A stretch of 64,000 nucleotides of DNA from Parasedimentitalea denitrificans (GTDB lineage: Bacteria > Pseudomonadota > Alphaproteobacteria > Rhodobacterales > Rhodobacteraceae): the NCBI RefSeq assembly GCF_011813015.1, contig NZ_QHLQ01000002.1, positions 310,001 to 374,000 of the forward strand. The letters run 5' to 3'. Below the pieces are notes generated by a model. That model searched no databases and was not told the DNA's origin. It was given only the letters and a program-made list of their open reading frames with translations. The position numbers were made by a program, and so were the translations under genes. Position 1 is the stretch's first letter. Each line of letters starts with the position of its first letter. This document shows, one piece after another, positions 46,161 to 55,678 of this stretch.

Positions 46161-46180
46161 CTGTCTCAGAACTGAGACAG
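46161..46180. promoter_or_regulatory. CTGTCTCAG-AA-CTGAGACAG palindrome upstream of the regulator
   Basis: Perfect 9-bp arms with a 2-bp centre, 72 bp before the ATG of the AcoR-like gene; nearly identical to the site at 45105. Confidence 0.7.
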
Positions 46181-46189
46181 TCGGACATC

Positions 46190-46813
46190 CTCTTTTGATA
46201 ACCGCTAACAGTATCTCTTTAGGTCGAGTGATCTTGCATCCGCCGGATGAGTGGAAAATGGATTCCACTGACAGCGCGATTGGCTTTAGTCGTCGTAAAA
46301 TTCCGCTTTGAACCGGTCTTGTTAGTCCAGTAAGACTGATACGGCCGACTTTGTAAAATGTTACTATCTGCGCACAGCCGCCACTGGGTCTCAGCTCAGC
46401 GAACTCCCTCTTTCAGCCCGAAGCGGTCATCGACCTCAGTTTGTCTGTTTTTACAAAGCGGTTCCTCACTGGGCTGGGGGAGGGAAACTAGTTTACAGCG
46501 AAATAACTACTTTCCAACTCATTCAATTTGCGCCGAACACGCAAAACGCGCTTCAGTATATAGCAGTGTCGAACTGGCTCGTGGACAACAGCTCCTCAAC
46601 TGCCACCAAATTTGCGGACAGCGTTGCGGTTTCCTACGATCCGTCAGGCCCAGATGATGTAACTGCCCCGACGCAGTCGGTGCATCACGGAGTGTCTGCA
46701 ATGATCCAGACGGTAGGTTTAACGCTTTAATTTTCTGGCTAAGCAAAGCCGCTCGGTTTACCGCAAAGGGTGACACGTGCCCCCCACAAACAGCCCGGGC
46801 ACATGGCTGAAGC
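46190..46813. other. Intergenic stretch without recognisable gene
   Basis: 624 bp. Open frames here are short, lack ribosome sites and match nothing I know. Parts such as ACTATCTGCGCACAGCCGCC resemble strings near 60140, so decayed repeat material is likely. Confidence 0.4.
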
Positions 46814-47560
46814 TCACGTGCTCATTCCGCCGTCAACCATGAGGGTTGTGCCGGTGGTGTAACTTGACTGGTCCGAGGCAAGGTACAGGACGGAACGGGC
46901 AATTTCATCTGCTCTACCATGACGTCCCAACGGGGTTTGGGCATCAAAAAAGGCGCCTCCATCAGACTGAAGCAAATCGCTCAAGTCGTCTTCCACGGCT
47001 TTTTGAAACGCGTTGTCGATAGCCCCTGGATGAATGGTGTTGACCCGGATATTGCGAGGAGCCAGTTCCTTGGCGAGACAGCGCATCAATCCGATTTGTG
47101 CATGCTTTGCAGTGATGTAGCCATATACGCCGGGGTCTCCGCGGGTGCCTGCGACGCTGGATGTAATGACAATACTACCGCCGTCGCGAATATGGGGGAC
47201 CGCATGTTTGCAAATCAAAAACGCGCCTTTTACGTGGACATCATAGACCGAAGAAAATATCTCTTCGGGGTATTGGTCGATTGGGGCGACAACGCCAAAA
47301 TTGCCAGCGTTACTAAAGACGACATCAATTTCACCCCAACGATCAACGGTTTGCGATATCAAATGGGCTACGGCCTTGGCATCTGTCACGTCGGTTTTAA
47401 TATAGGCGAAATTTTCACCCGACAGCCCCTCGGGGGCATGATCTGCGAGGTCGGCCAGCATGACTTTGGCACCCTCGGATGCAAAGAGCTTTGCGGTTGC
47501 AAGCCCGATGCTGCCTGCGCCACCGGTCACAATACAGACCTTGTTTTCAAGTATACCCAT
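46814..47560 (-). CDS. Short-chain dehydrogenase/reductase (SDR)
   Basis: A classical SDR of 248 residues with NAD(P) motif VTGGAGSIGLATA, SNAGNFG, the catalytic Ser in VITSSVAGTRG, the YxxxK motif in YGYITAKHA, and the C-terminal SSYTTGTTLMVDGGMST. Substrate unknown. It is the only enzyme next to the AraC regulator and the branched-chain-type transporter at 48926-53545, so it may act on the transported compound (inference). Confidence 0.85.
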   Translation of the reverse strand: MGILENKVCIVTGGAGSIGLATAKLFASEGAKVMLADLADHAPEGLSGENFAYIKTDVTDAKAVAHLISQTVDRWGEIDVVFSNAGNFGVVAPIDQYPEEIFSSVYDVHVKGAFLICKHAVPHIRDGGSIVITSSVAGTRGDPGVYGYITAKHAQIGLMRCLAKELAPRNIRVNTIHPGAIDNAFQKAVEDDLSDLLQSDGGAFFDAQTPLGRHGRADEIARSVLYLASDQSSYTTGTTLMVDGGMST

Positions 47561-47680
47561 GTCGCAAGCCTCGTCTGGAAATTAAACTTTCAAAAGACGA
47601 TAACTGCGCTGACGTCCACGTTTCTTGACTGGCACTGCCTGTTAATTGATCGGCAATGCCGGACTTGCCCCAAGACTGTA

Positions 47681-48601
47681 TTAGTTCTGTTGTCGATACG
47701 CGCGCGGCGACATACCATATTTTACCTTAAAGGCGCGCGAAAAGTGAGCGGCGTCACCGAACCCCCAGCGGAACGCGATGCTGGTAATATTTTCGTGTTG
47801 GTGTTGGGGGGCGCGCAGTTGGCGGGCGCATTTCTGAAGGCGTTGTTCGCGAATATAGGTACCCAGTGTTCCCTTGCGGCCCTCAAACAACCGGTAAAGT
47901 GAACGAACCGACATGCCGACCGCCACAGCAATGTCCTCTGGTGCCATTTCATTCTTTAGGTGCTGATCAATAAAGGTCGCGACCCGCGAAAAATCCCCGA
48001 TGTTCCCGCCGGTCCGTTCAGAATCATCTGCCATGGGCGCCAGCAAAGTCACCATTGCCTCTTCCATTGCCTGGCTTTCGTGGTCGCCAAATAAGCGGTG
48101 GCTGGGCGACATCTGGTGTAGAAAACCGGCCAACACTTTTCCAACCGGGGATTGCGAGGAAAGGGTTTCGCAGACCCGGGCCGAGCCAAATTTTAGGCGT
48201 GGTTCCAAAATATCGCAGGGTATGTGGAACGAGTAATGCTGGGTCGCCTCCAGATATGTGAATTCGGACTGATACCGAGAGTCAATCAGAGCGAAATCTC
48301 CAGGATTTAGCAATGCCTGTTTGTCCTGCTGCGACAAAACTGATCGGCCAGAGTTTTGATAAATCAGGAAAAAATCTGATGGGTCTTCCGATTTGATGTG
48401 CTTAGGCAGCTTACGAAGCGAGTGGGCGTTTGTCCGGATTGAGGCAAATTCCAAACTGGAAAGTTTTTCCAGTGAGATGCATCCCATGAAGTCCGAAACG
48501 TTATCCTGAGACTTTGTCTCAAAGCCGCCACAGATGAGCTGAATTTGCTTGCGCCAACTCTCAAGCCTCGCTCTTCCGTCGGAAAAAACGGGGCGATCCA
48601 T
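47681..48601 (-). CDS. AraC-family transcriptional regulator
   Basis: A 306-residue regulator. The N-terminal ligand/dimer domain resembles the FeaR-like AraC_binding_2 type (LESWRKQIQLICGGFETKSQ, QALLNPGDFALIDSRYQSEF). Two HTH motifs form the C-terminal 100 residues (APEDIAVAVGMSVRSLYRLF, ITSIAFRWGFGDAAHFSRAF, ending KYGMSPRAYRQQ). The start is uncertain: ATG 48601 gives a typical N-terminus, and in-frame TTG/GTG codons up to 48694 lack a ribosome site. Divergent from the ABC binding-protein gene and 120 bp upstream of the SDR. Confidence 0.85.
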   Translation of the reverse strand: MDRPVFSDGRARLESWRKQIQLICGGFETKSQDNVSDFMGCISLEKLSSLEFASIRTNAHSLRKLPKHIKSEDPSDFFLIYQNSGRSVLSQQDKQALLNPGDFALIDSRYQSEFTYLEATQHYSFHIPCDILEPRLKFGSARVCETLSSQSPVGKVLAGFLHQMSPSHRLFGDHESQAMEEAMVTLLAPMADDSERTGGNIGDFSRVATFIDQHLKNEMAPEDIAVAVGMSVRSLYRLFEGRKGTLGTYIREQRLQKCARQLRAPQHQHENITSIAFRWGFGDAAHFSRAFKVKYGMSPRAYRQQN

Positions 48602-48925
48602 AACGTGATCTATCTGCAAGTTTTGCGTCGCATCCAACGTACTCAATACCAATACCACCCCCGAATTTACGAAAACCGTAACAACAGATCCCAAATTTAG
48701 TCAAGAAATACGGTGAATTGGAAATCTCGGGCATTTCGGCGGCAATTGGCGATGCTGGTCAATAACGTGGCAACAGCAGTCAAGAGACCGCGGATTATCC
48801 TTCCTAACCTGAGCCCCACAATAGATGAGAATTTGGGACATCAATTGCTGTCGGCAGAAACAGCAAAAGCATGTGTGTCAGATGGAAACGGCCAAACGTC
48901 CCAAACGCAACAAAGGGAGAATGAC

Positions 48926-50194
48926 ATGAGTTTAAGTAAAGGCACATCAAGGCTTGCGCTTCTAACATCGGCGGCGGCACTTACCCTTGGTCTGGGTGCA
49001 GCAGGCGCGTGGCCAGATACAATCAAAATTGGTTACATCAGCCCACTGACGGGCTCGCACGCCGAGTTCTCTGAAACTGATCCATTTGTGCTGGCGACAA
49101 TGCAATCGTTGCTGGAAAACGGGTTGGAGATCAGCGGAGAACATTACGATGTCGAGATCATCTCAAAAGACAGCCAGTCCAGCACTGACCGGGCCGGCAA
49201 TCTGGCAGCTCAGCTGATTTATGACGACGATATCGACCTCTTGCTCATTCAGGACAGTCTTAGCTCCATCACCGCCGCAGATCAGGCAGAACTGAACGGC
49301 GTGCCTGCAATTTCAACCATGATGCCATGGCAGGCGTGGATGTTCCCGCGCGGCGGCGATCCTGCGGTTGGATTTGAGTGGAGCTATCATTTCTTCTGGG
49401 GTTTGGAAGACGTGATTGCGGCCTATCAGGATATCTGGACATCGGTTGACACCAACAAGACAGTGGGCGCGATTTATTCGGCCGATCCGGGTGGCGAGGC
49501 GTTTGGAAGCGCAGATTTTGGCATTCCCGCAGCGCTGGGGCAGCTAGGCTTTGGGCATGTGAACTCGGGCCATTTCCAAGAGGGCATTGCAGACTTCTCA
49601 CCGCAGATCTCCAAGTTCAAAACCGAAGGGGTCGAGATCATTGCCGGGCATTCGCACGTACCTGATTTTTCAACCTTCTGGACCCAGGCGGCCCAGCAGG
49701 AACTGGAGCCAAAAGTTGTGACCATGGCAGCAGCTTTGCTGTTCCCGTCCGGGCTTGAGGCGCAGGGTGATCGCGGTGACGGCCTAACCACAGAAGTCTG
49801 GTGGACACCGGGCTTTCCTTACAGTTCATCGTTGACCGGGCAAAGCGCTGCAGAGCTGGCTGGGCAGTATGAAACCGATACAGGCCGCCAGTGGACACAG
49901 CCGTTGGGTTATTCGCACGCGATCTGGGAAATCGGGATCGAGGCGCTGAAACGCGCTGGTGACCCGCATGATAAAGAAGCCGTGCGTGATGTTCTGGCGA
50001 GTGGAAATTTCGATACCATTGTTGGGAACGTCAACTGGGCAGACACACCGATCAAGAACGTTGCCAAGACCAAAGTTGTTGGTGGCCAATGGCGCTTGGG
50101 TGGCGATCATCAGTACCAATTGCTGATCACCAACAACGCTTCCGCACCTGAAATCCCTGTTGAGGCAAGCGTGGTCCTTTTGGGCGACCTGTAA
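48926..50194 (+). CDS. Branched-chain amino acid-type ABC transporter binding protein
   Basis: A periplasmic binding protein of 422 residues (Leu/Ile/Val or urea/amide receptor type). Signal peptide GTSRLALLTSAAALTLGLGA then AGA precedes IKIGYISPLTGSHAEFSETD. Other family features are STDRAGNLAAQLI, NGVPAISTMMPWQAW and DFSPQISKFKTEGVEIIAGH. AAAGGGAGA precedes ATG 48926; the frame is open 71 codons further upstream, but those have no signal-peptide character. First of five transporter genes. Ligand not deducible. Confidence 0.85.
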   Translation: MSLSKGTSRLALLTSAAALTLGLGAAGAWPDTIKIGYISPLTGSHAEFSETDPFVLATMQSLLENGLEISGEHYDVEIISKDSQSSTDRAGNLAAQLIYDDDIDLLLIQDSLSSITAADQAELNGVPAISTMMPWQAWMFPRGGDPAVGFEWSYHFFWGLEDVIAAYQDIWTSVDTNKTVGAIYSADPGGEAFGSADFGIPAALGQLGFGHVNSGHFQEGIADFSPQISKFKTEGVEIIAGHSHVPDFSTFWTQAAQQELEPKVVTMAAALLFPSGLEAQGDRGDGLTTEVWWTPGFPYSSSLTGQSAAELAGQYETDTGRQWTQPLGYSHAIWEIGIEALKRAGDPHDKEAVRDVLASGNFDTIVGNVNWADTPIKNVAKTKVVGGQWRLGGDHQYQLLITNNASAPEIPVEASVVLLGDL

Positions 50195-50256
50195 GAGACG
50201 ACCATTTCTGCGCCCGCCCAAATGCGGAGGGCGCAGATAATTTCGGGGGTAGGGAA

Positions 50257-50982
50257 ATGCTTGAACTGAAGAATTTGACCAAGGCCTATGGGGCCTTGCG
50301 TGTTGTCGACGATATGACGCTTGAAATCGCCCAGGGGGAAACGCTGGGTATCATTGGTCCAAACGGGGCGGGAAAGACATCGTTGTTTTCGGTCATTGCG
50401 GGACAGGTCGCAGCCGACAGCGGAGAGATCCGGTTTTGTGGTCAGGACGTGACCCGCAGACCTCCATTTGAGCGTTGCAAGGCAGGGCTGGGCCGGACGT
50501 TTCAGGTCCCGCGTCCGTTTCACGGCATGACTGTCTTTGAAAGCGCTCATGTCGCGGCCAGTTTTGGTGCTGGGCTGTCAGGGCAAGCCGCCAGTGATTT
50601 TGCTGCCCAGGCGGTTGAGCGGACCGGGCTTCTCCGGCACCTAAACGAACCCTGTTCGTCACTTACCCTGTTGGACCGAAAACGGATGGAGTTGACCCGT
50701 GCGCTGGCAACCAATCCCAAGATGCTGCTGCTTGACGAAATAGGTGGCGGGCTGACCGATCATGAAATCCACGAGCTGATCGATATTCTGAACCAAATCC
50801 GGGACTCAGGCGTGTCAATCGTCTGGATCGAGCACATCGTTCATGCGCTGACATCTTTTGTCGACCGGCTGATCGTCATCAATTTTGGACGCAAAATCGC
50901 GGACGGAAACCCCAAAGAAGTCATGGCCCTGCCTGAGGTGCATGAGATTTACATGGGGGTCGATATTGATGACGCTGCTTGA
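50257..50982 (+). CDS. Branched-chain-type ABC transporter ATP-binding protein (LivG type)
   Basis: A 241-residue ATPase with Walker A GPNGAGKTS, LivG-type QVPRPFHGMTVFES, a degenerate signature CSSLTLLDRKRMELTRAL in place of LSGGQ, Walker B MLLLDEIGGGLTD and H-loop WIEHIVH. The variant signature is seen in some LivG proteins (for example LxxxxxKxxELARAL). Overlaps the next gene by 14 nt. Confidence 0.9.
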   Translation: MLELKNLTKAYGALRVVDDMTLEIAQGETLGIIGPNGAGKTSLFSVIAGQVAADSGEIRFCGQDVTRRPPFERCKAGLGRTFQVPRPFHGMTVFESAHVAASFGAGLSGQAASDFAAQAVERTGLLRHLNEPCSSLTLLDRKRMELTRALATNPKMLLLDEIGGGLTDHEIHELIDILNQIRDSGVSIVWIEHIVHALTSFVDRLIVINFGRKIADGNPKEVMALPEVHEIYMGVDIDDAA

Positions 50983-51673
50983 GGTCGAAAATATCAAATC
51001 CGGTTACGGCCCGATCACAGCTTTGTTTGGGGTCAGCCTGTCGCTGAGCAAAGGTAAAACGCTGGCCCTGATCGGTGCCAACGGTGCGGGAAAAACCACA
51101 CTGCTGCGCACCCTTACCGGCCTCAATAAGGTCAGCGATGGCAGTGTTACTTACGAAGGGCAAGACATCTCATCCCTGAGTTCTCATCAGATCGCGTCAC
51201 TGGGCATCACAATGGTGCCCGAAGGGCGTCGGTTGTTTCCGTCGCTCACGGTTGAGGAAAACATTCTGATGGGGCGCTGTTCGGGACGCAATGGCCCATG
51301 GGAACTGGACAAGGTGTACGAGCTGTTTCCGATCTTGAAAGAGCGGCGCAATCACCTTGGGACAATGCTGTCCGGAGGGCAGCAACAGATGGTCGCCGTT
51401 GGCCGTGCGCTGATGTCGAACCCGCAGGTCCTGCTGTGTGACGAACTGTCTCTGGGACTGGCGCCAATCATCGTTCAGGACATCTATAAAACCCTTCAGG
51501 TGGTTTCAGATGCCGGGGTCAGCCTGATTATTGTTGAACAGGATATCCAGCAGGCTATCGCCAACTGTGATGAGTTCATGTGCATGCGGGACGGGTTGAT
51601 CGTTTTGCAGGGTACCAAAGAGACCGCAAATAGAGCGGAAATTGCACATGCTTACTTTGGGACAGACAAATGA
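50969..51673 (+). CDS. Branched-chain-type ABC transporter ATP-binding protein (LivF type)
   Basis: A 234-residue ATPase. Walker A GANGAGKTT, LivF-type MVPEGRRLFPSLTVEENILM, signature LSGGQQQMVAVGRAL, Walker B VLLCDELSLGLAP, H-loop replaced by Gln in IVEQDIQ as is usual for LivF. ATG 50969 lies inside the end of the LivG-type gene. Confidence 0.9.
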   Translation: MTLLEVENIKSGYGPITALFGVSLSLSKGKTLALIGANGAGKTTLLRTLTGLNKVSDGSVTYEGQDISSLSSHQIASLGITMVPEGRRLFPSLTVEENILMGRCSGRNGPWELDKVYELFPILKERRNHLGTMLSGGQQQMVAVGRALMSNPQVLLCDELSLGLAPIIVQDIYKTLQVVSDAGVSLIIVEQDIQQAIANCDEFMCMRDGLIVLQGTKETANRAEIAHAYFGTDK

Positions 51674-52542
51674 CCGGATTGATTGACATGTTGGTGCAGG
51701 GCCTCCTGCTCGGGGGCTTCTTTGCGCTGTCCGGGCTTGGGTTGTCCCTGAGCTTTGGCATTATGCGCATCGTGAACATTGCACATGGTGATTTTCTGGT
51801 GGTTGCGGCCTATCTTGGCGTGGTGATCACCGGGCTCTTTGGGATAAACCCGATCGTCGCCATCGCTTTGATTATGCCGTTGATGTTCGTTCTGGGCTGG
51901 GGATTGCAAAAAACCATTCTGAACAGGGCCGTAGATGGCGGAGAGCTGTCGCCGTTGCTAATCACCTTTGGCCTGTCGATTGTGTTGCACAATGCACTAC
52001 AAGAGATCTTTTCAGCCGACTTCAGAAGCCTTGATGCAGGTCCGGTCGAAGTGGCCAGCCTTGCCATCGGCGACATTCGGATAGGCTGGTTTGCTTTGTC
52101 GATCCTGATCGTAGCAGTTCTGGTTTACGCACTTGTGAGCTGGCTTATGCGCAAAACCACCTTTGGGCGCATCGTGCGCGCCACAGTGGACGATCCAGAG
52201 GTTTCGGGACTGATGGGTGTAGATACCAAAAAGGTGTACTGCCTTGGCATGGGTATTTCGATGGCCATTATCGGTATTTCGGGTGCTCTGTACGGCATCA
52301 AATCCTCGTTTAGTCCGCTCACCGGCGGCGATCAGTTATTGTTTGCCTTTGAGGCGGTGATTATCGGCGGAATGGGGTCGATCTGGGGCACCTTACTAGG
52401 GGGGCTGACACTTGGGATTGCGCAGGTCATCGGGTTCTCTATCCACTCTGGCTGGGGCGCGTTTGCCGGGCATTTAGTGTTCTTCCTATTCCTGTTTCTA
52501 AAGCCGTCGGGCTTGCTTTCTAAGGGAGATTCCCATGTATGA
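51670..52542 (+). CDS. Branched-chain-type ABC transporter permease (LivH type)
   Basis: A 290-residue permease with about eight helices. The opening GLLLGGFFALSGLGLSLSFG then IMRIVNIAHGDF is the LivH hallmark, and ATVDDPEVSGLMGVDTKKVY forms the cytoplasmic coupling loop. Overlaps the ATPase stop by 4 nt and the next permease by 8 nt. Confidence 0.9.
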   Translation: MTGLIDMLVQGLLLGGFFALSGLGLSLSFGIMRIVNIAHGDFLVVAAYLGVVITGLFGINPIVAIALIMPLMFVLGWGLQKTILNRAVDGGELSPLLITFGLSIVLHNALQEIFSADFRSLDAGPVEVASLAIGDIRIGWFALSILIVAVLVYALVSWLMRKTTFGRIVRATVDDPEVSGLMGVDTKKVYCLGMGISMAIIGISGALYGIKSSFSPLTGGDQLLFAFEAVIIGGMGSIWGTLLGGLTLGIAQVIGFSIHSGWGAFAGHLVFFLFLFLKPSGLLSKGDSHV

Positions 52543-53545
52543 TGCCCTAACCCAAAGCGCGGTCTGGCGGGTAAAGACTCCCAAATCCGGACTGGTTGCT
52601 ATTGCTTTGGCCGCGATTGTTCTGGCCTTAGCGCCGGTCGCTATTGGACCCGGAAGCCTGCGGCTGTTGGTCGAGGTTTTTACAATGATCGCTCTGGCGC
52701 AGGCCTGGAACCTGTTGGCGGGCTACACTGGATTTGTTTCGGTCGGACAACAGGCGTTCATCGGCATCGGGGCATATGGGATGTTCGCCGTGGCATTGAA
52801 GATGGGGTTGAACCCATTCAGCTCGGTCCTCGTGGGGGGCATAGTCGCTGCTGTGATCGGGGCTTTTGCGGCGCTTGCCCTGTTTCGGCTAAGAGGTCCC
52901 TATTTTGCCATTGGCACATGGGTTCTGGCCGAGCTGTTTCGGATATTCTTTATCAACACGCAGTACTTCGGTGGCGCCAGTGGTCTGACTTTGGCTCGGG
53001 TTCTGCGCGGCATCCCACGCGATGTCCGCCTTAACACAACCTATTGGCTGGCTCTGGCTCTGGCTCTGGGATCGACCTTGTTAATCTACCTACTGTTACG
53101 CTCACGCTTTGGTCTGGCGGTTCGCACCGTACGGGACAACGAAGCCAGCGCAGAAAGCGCCGGCGTCAATGTTTGGGGCACCAAGTTCATGGTGTTTGTT
53201 CTGGCCTCTTTCATCACCGGTTGTGCAGGTGCGATCCTTTATCTCAACACCATGTTTGTGGGCGCCAATGCCGCCTTTTCGGTGAAATGGTCCGCTCTCA
53301 TCATTTTCGTGGTGATCATCGGCGGTATCGGGACAATCGAAGGTCCGATTGTCGGGGCTCTGGTGTATTTCACACTACGTGAATACCTGTCTGACTTTGG
53401 AACATGGTACATCATCACCTTTGGCCTTGTGGCCATCGCGGCAATGATTGTCGCCCCGCAAGGAATATGGGGCTATGTTGCTGGCCGGTTCAAGTATCAT
53501 CTCTTTCCGGTAGAGGCCGAAATTTCAAAGGACTTGCCGCGGTAA
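52535..53545 (+). CDS. Branched-chain-type ABC transporter permease (LivM type)
   Basis: A 336-residue permease with about nine helices. LAQAWNLLAGYTGFVSVGQQ then AFIGIGAYG is the LivM signature, and RTVRDNEASAESAGVNVWGT is the coupling loop. Last gene of the transporter operon; no C-terminal ATPase fusion. Confidence 0.9.
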   Translation: MYDALTQSAVWRVKTPKSGLVAIALAAIVLALAPVAIGPGSLRLLVEVFTMIALAQAWNLLAGYTGFVSVGQQAFIGIGAYGMFAVALKMGLNPFSSVLVGGIVAAVIGAFAALALFRLRGPYFAIGTWVLAELFRIFFINTQYFGGASGLTLARVLRGIPRDVRLNTTYWLALALALGSTLLIYLLLRSRFGLAVRTVRDNEASAESAGVNVWGTKFMVFVLASFITGCAGAILYLNTMFVGANAAFSVKWSALIIFVVIIGGIGTIEGPIVGALVYFTLREYLSDFGTWYIITFGLVAIAAMIVAPQGIWGYVAGRFKYHLFPVEAEISKDLPR

Positions 53546-53623
53546 CTCGACTTTGGTGATATGCCCCCCGACGGTATTGATGTACCAAGGTGGGGCAGCG
53601 ACGTTTCACTGGGGAGAGTGGTC

Positions 53624-53816
53624 ATGTCGGAGATTGTCACGGTTGGTTTCGACTTGGAAAATGTGTTTCAGCTTCACGGATCTGACGACGCGAGCGGAGC
53701 GGCTCTGCGTAAGGCGTTGCAATGAGAGCAGGTGTTGGAATTTTTTGGTTTCGCGAGCTTCCGACACGTCCTGCCTGACGTCAGCGCTTATTGGTCCCGA
53801 TAGGGCAATTTACTAA
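53624..53816 (+). pseudogene. IS110-family transposase relic, N-terminal part
   Basis: From ATG 53624 the text reads MSEIVTVGFDLENVFQLHGS, DDASGAALRKALQ, a stop, then EQVLEFFGFASFRHVLPDVS and AYWSR. This is the decayed start of an IS110-type (DEDD) transposase, whose intact form has VTIGLDLAKNVFQVHG and EACASAHYWAREI. The rest of the element is missing. It marks the seam between the ABC operon and repeat copy C. Confidence 0.65.
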
Positions 53817-54077
53817 GAGGGGTTTTCACGCTCATCGTAACTACTGAAGAGTGACCGATGGGAAAACAACCAAAATCCCTGCGGGCAGATCGCCAAAGAC
53901 CTAGCGACTGACATGGTGCAACTTACTAGCCAGGCCAAACATTGATATCCAAGCCAGTTGCACAATACCCGACGGATGCCATGCTTTCGCAGTCGTTCGA
54001 TACTGCAATCATTTTGCAGTGAAAGTCCTCTTGACCTCCTAAAGTCAATAAAATAGATCCTGAAAATGTAGAGTGGG
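53817..54077. other. Short seam between IS110 relic and direct repeat
   Basis: About 260 bp. One frame reads IAKDLATDMVQLTSQAKH before a stop, which looks like part of a decayed protein I cannot name. Confidence 0.3.
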
Positions 54078-54240
54078 CGTTGTGTAATGATAAGACCTCA
54101 GCCTTCCAAACAAAGCTCCTGAGTTTCGTGGCGTATCACTGAGCCTCTTAGTCTTTCTTTTTGTTGACTTTTGTATCGCATCTGGTTGCATAGAGTAGCA
54201 CCCAGTTGCGTACTGCTACCTACAAAAGGCCGACAAAGTT

Positions 54241-55285
54241 ATGCCGAAGCTCACAGAGACATTTGCCAAGAAATTACCTCATGCAAATTCCAGTACGGAC
54301 AAATACTGGGATGCCGAAGTTAAAGGCTTGGTATTTCCAGAAAGATGTTGGCGGTCAGACCAAGCGCATCTTGATCGGCCGGTTCCCGATCATCTCGGCG
54401 CAAGCTGCGCGGCAGACAGCCCTTGGGTTTGCTCTGGAGATGGGCAGAGGCGCTGGGAAAGTGGCGCAAATCGGAGCACCTACTCTTGAGGCTGCGATGG
54501 AGCTGTATCTTGCGCGCCCAAAACTTCGCTCAGAGAACCACAAGAGCGGAACACGTGCCCAACTGGAACGACACCTCAAGGATTGGATGCGGTTGCCTCT
54601 AGACGAGATCAGCAAGGCGATGTTGGTGCGTCGCCACCAGGACATGGCCAAGACACCATCTGGTGCCAATCATGTTCTGCGCAGTTTCCGGACAATCTAC
54701 AACCATGCACGCCGGACCTACGATCTGGCTGAGTGCCCTACGATGGCTATCGAGTGGTTTGAAGAAACACCGGATGGCCGGATCATTGGGGATTTGAAGG
54801 AGTAGCGGCAAACAATCGACGATCTGAGCAACCCAATTCATCGCGTATTCTTTGAATTTCTCCTGTTTACAGGTCTCAGAAAGACCGAGGCACTTACTCT
54901 TCAATGGAAACAAGTCCAGGAAGATCGGATCCACTTGCCGATGACGAAGAACGGCCGGAGTTTTGATCTGCCTATCCTGCAGGTACACCATGAGATCCTG
55001 GCACCGCTGCGCCCTCTCAGCCGTCAATGGGTGTTTCCGTCTCCAAAGTCGGTGGCAGGGCACATCACGAAGCCGGAAAGGATCAAATTCAACCCGCACA
55101 TGCATCGTAGGACATTTGCGACAGTCGCGATGGAGGCTGGGGTTCTGGAAGAGATCGTTGGTCGGCTGCTAAACCATACGCCCCTATCGATAACCGGGCA
55201 GAGATACACTCGGCCATCTTTGGATACGCTTCGACCCGCCATGGAAATCGCATGCAAGGAAATCTCGGATCGTATCGAAAACTAG
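54241..55285 (+). pseudogene. Tyrosine recombinase relic, copy C (frameshift and nonsense codon)
   Basis: The fullest copy. ATG 54241 opens MPKLTETFAKKLPHANSSTD then KYWDAEVKGLV, a DUF4102-like arm-binding domain. Then 32 bp present in copy A are missing between two TGGT strings at about 54331, shifting the frame. The core-binding domain continues (LERHLKDWMRLPLDEISKAM). A TAG at 54803-54805 replaces the Trp codon found in copy A. The catalytic domain then runs open to 55285 with R, HxxR, H and Y residues. The two lesions rule out a full-length product. Confidence 0.9.
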
Positions 55286-55678
55286 TGCCGTCAGCTGAAC
55301 AGAATTTCATAGCCAGACTGCGGTTATTGGCTTAGTTTTGGGGTCGACCCGAGCTCAATGTGCACCGCTCTCCCCTGCCCGTGATAGACAACTGTGTCAA
55401 CGTCGAGTTGTCGATGCAGATGGGCTTGCCTATTGGTGAAGTGACCATCGTTGCTCACGGAGTCTGCAGCGGCTTAGCGGGCCCTCCAGACCGCCACAGG
55501 GATCAGTGAAACTGAAGCTTCAAACCTGACCGGACTCCATCAGATTGCGTCCAACCGCAGGTTTGGATGGCCCTGCGCATCACCTATTTTGATGTAAACG
55601 CCAAGTCCGGACCTTGTTCGATCCTTGCAGCTTCATCAACTCTGCTCGTTTCCATCTGGGTTTGTTCAGAATTTGTCC
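55286..55678. other. Non-coding stretch between recombinase relic C and LysR gene
   Basis: Homologue of 29009-29393, including the AACTGTGTCAACGTC...GATGGGC leader-like segment near 55388. No gene seen. Confidence 0.5.

Noticed and set aside
46358..46776. Short overlapping frames in the gap before the SDR gene
   Set aside because: Neither strand shows a ribosome site, a start context or a recognisable domain; treated as non-coding.
48507..48521. TGAGAC-TTT-GTCTCA palindrome as a third aldehyde operator
   Set aside because: Half-sites are in the reverse order to those at 45105 and 46161, and it lies inside the AraC coding sequence.
48713..48925. 71-codon N-terminal extension of the ABC binding protein
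   Set aside because: The extension has no signal-peptide character, whereas ATG 48926 has a good ribosome site and begins a classic signal peptide.
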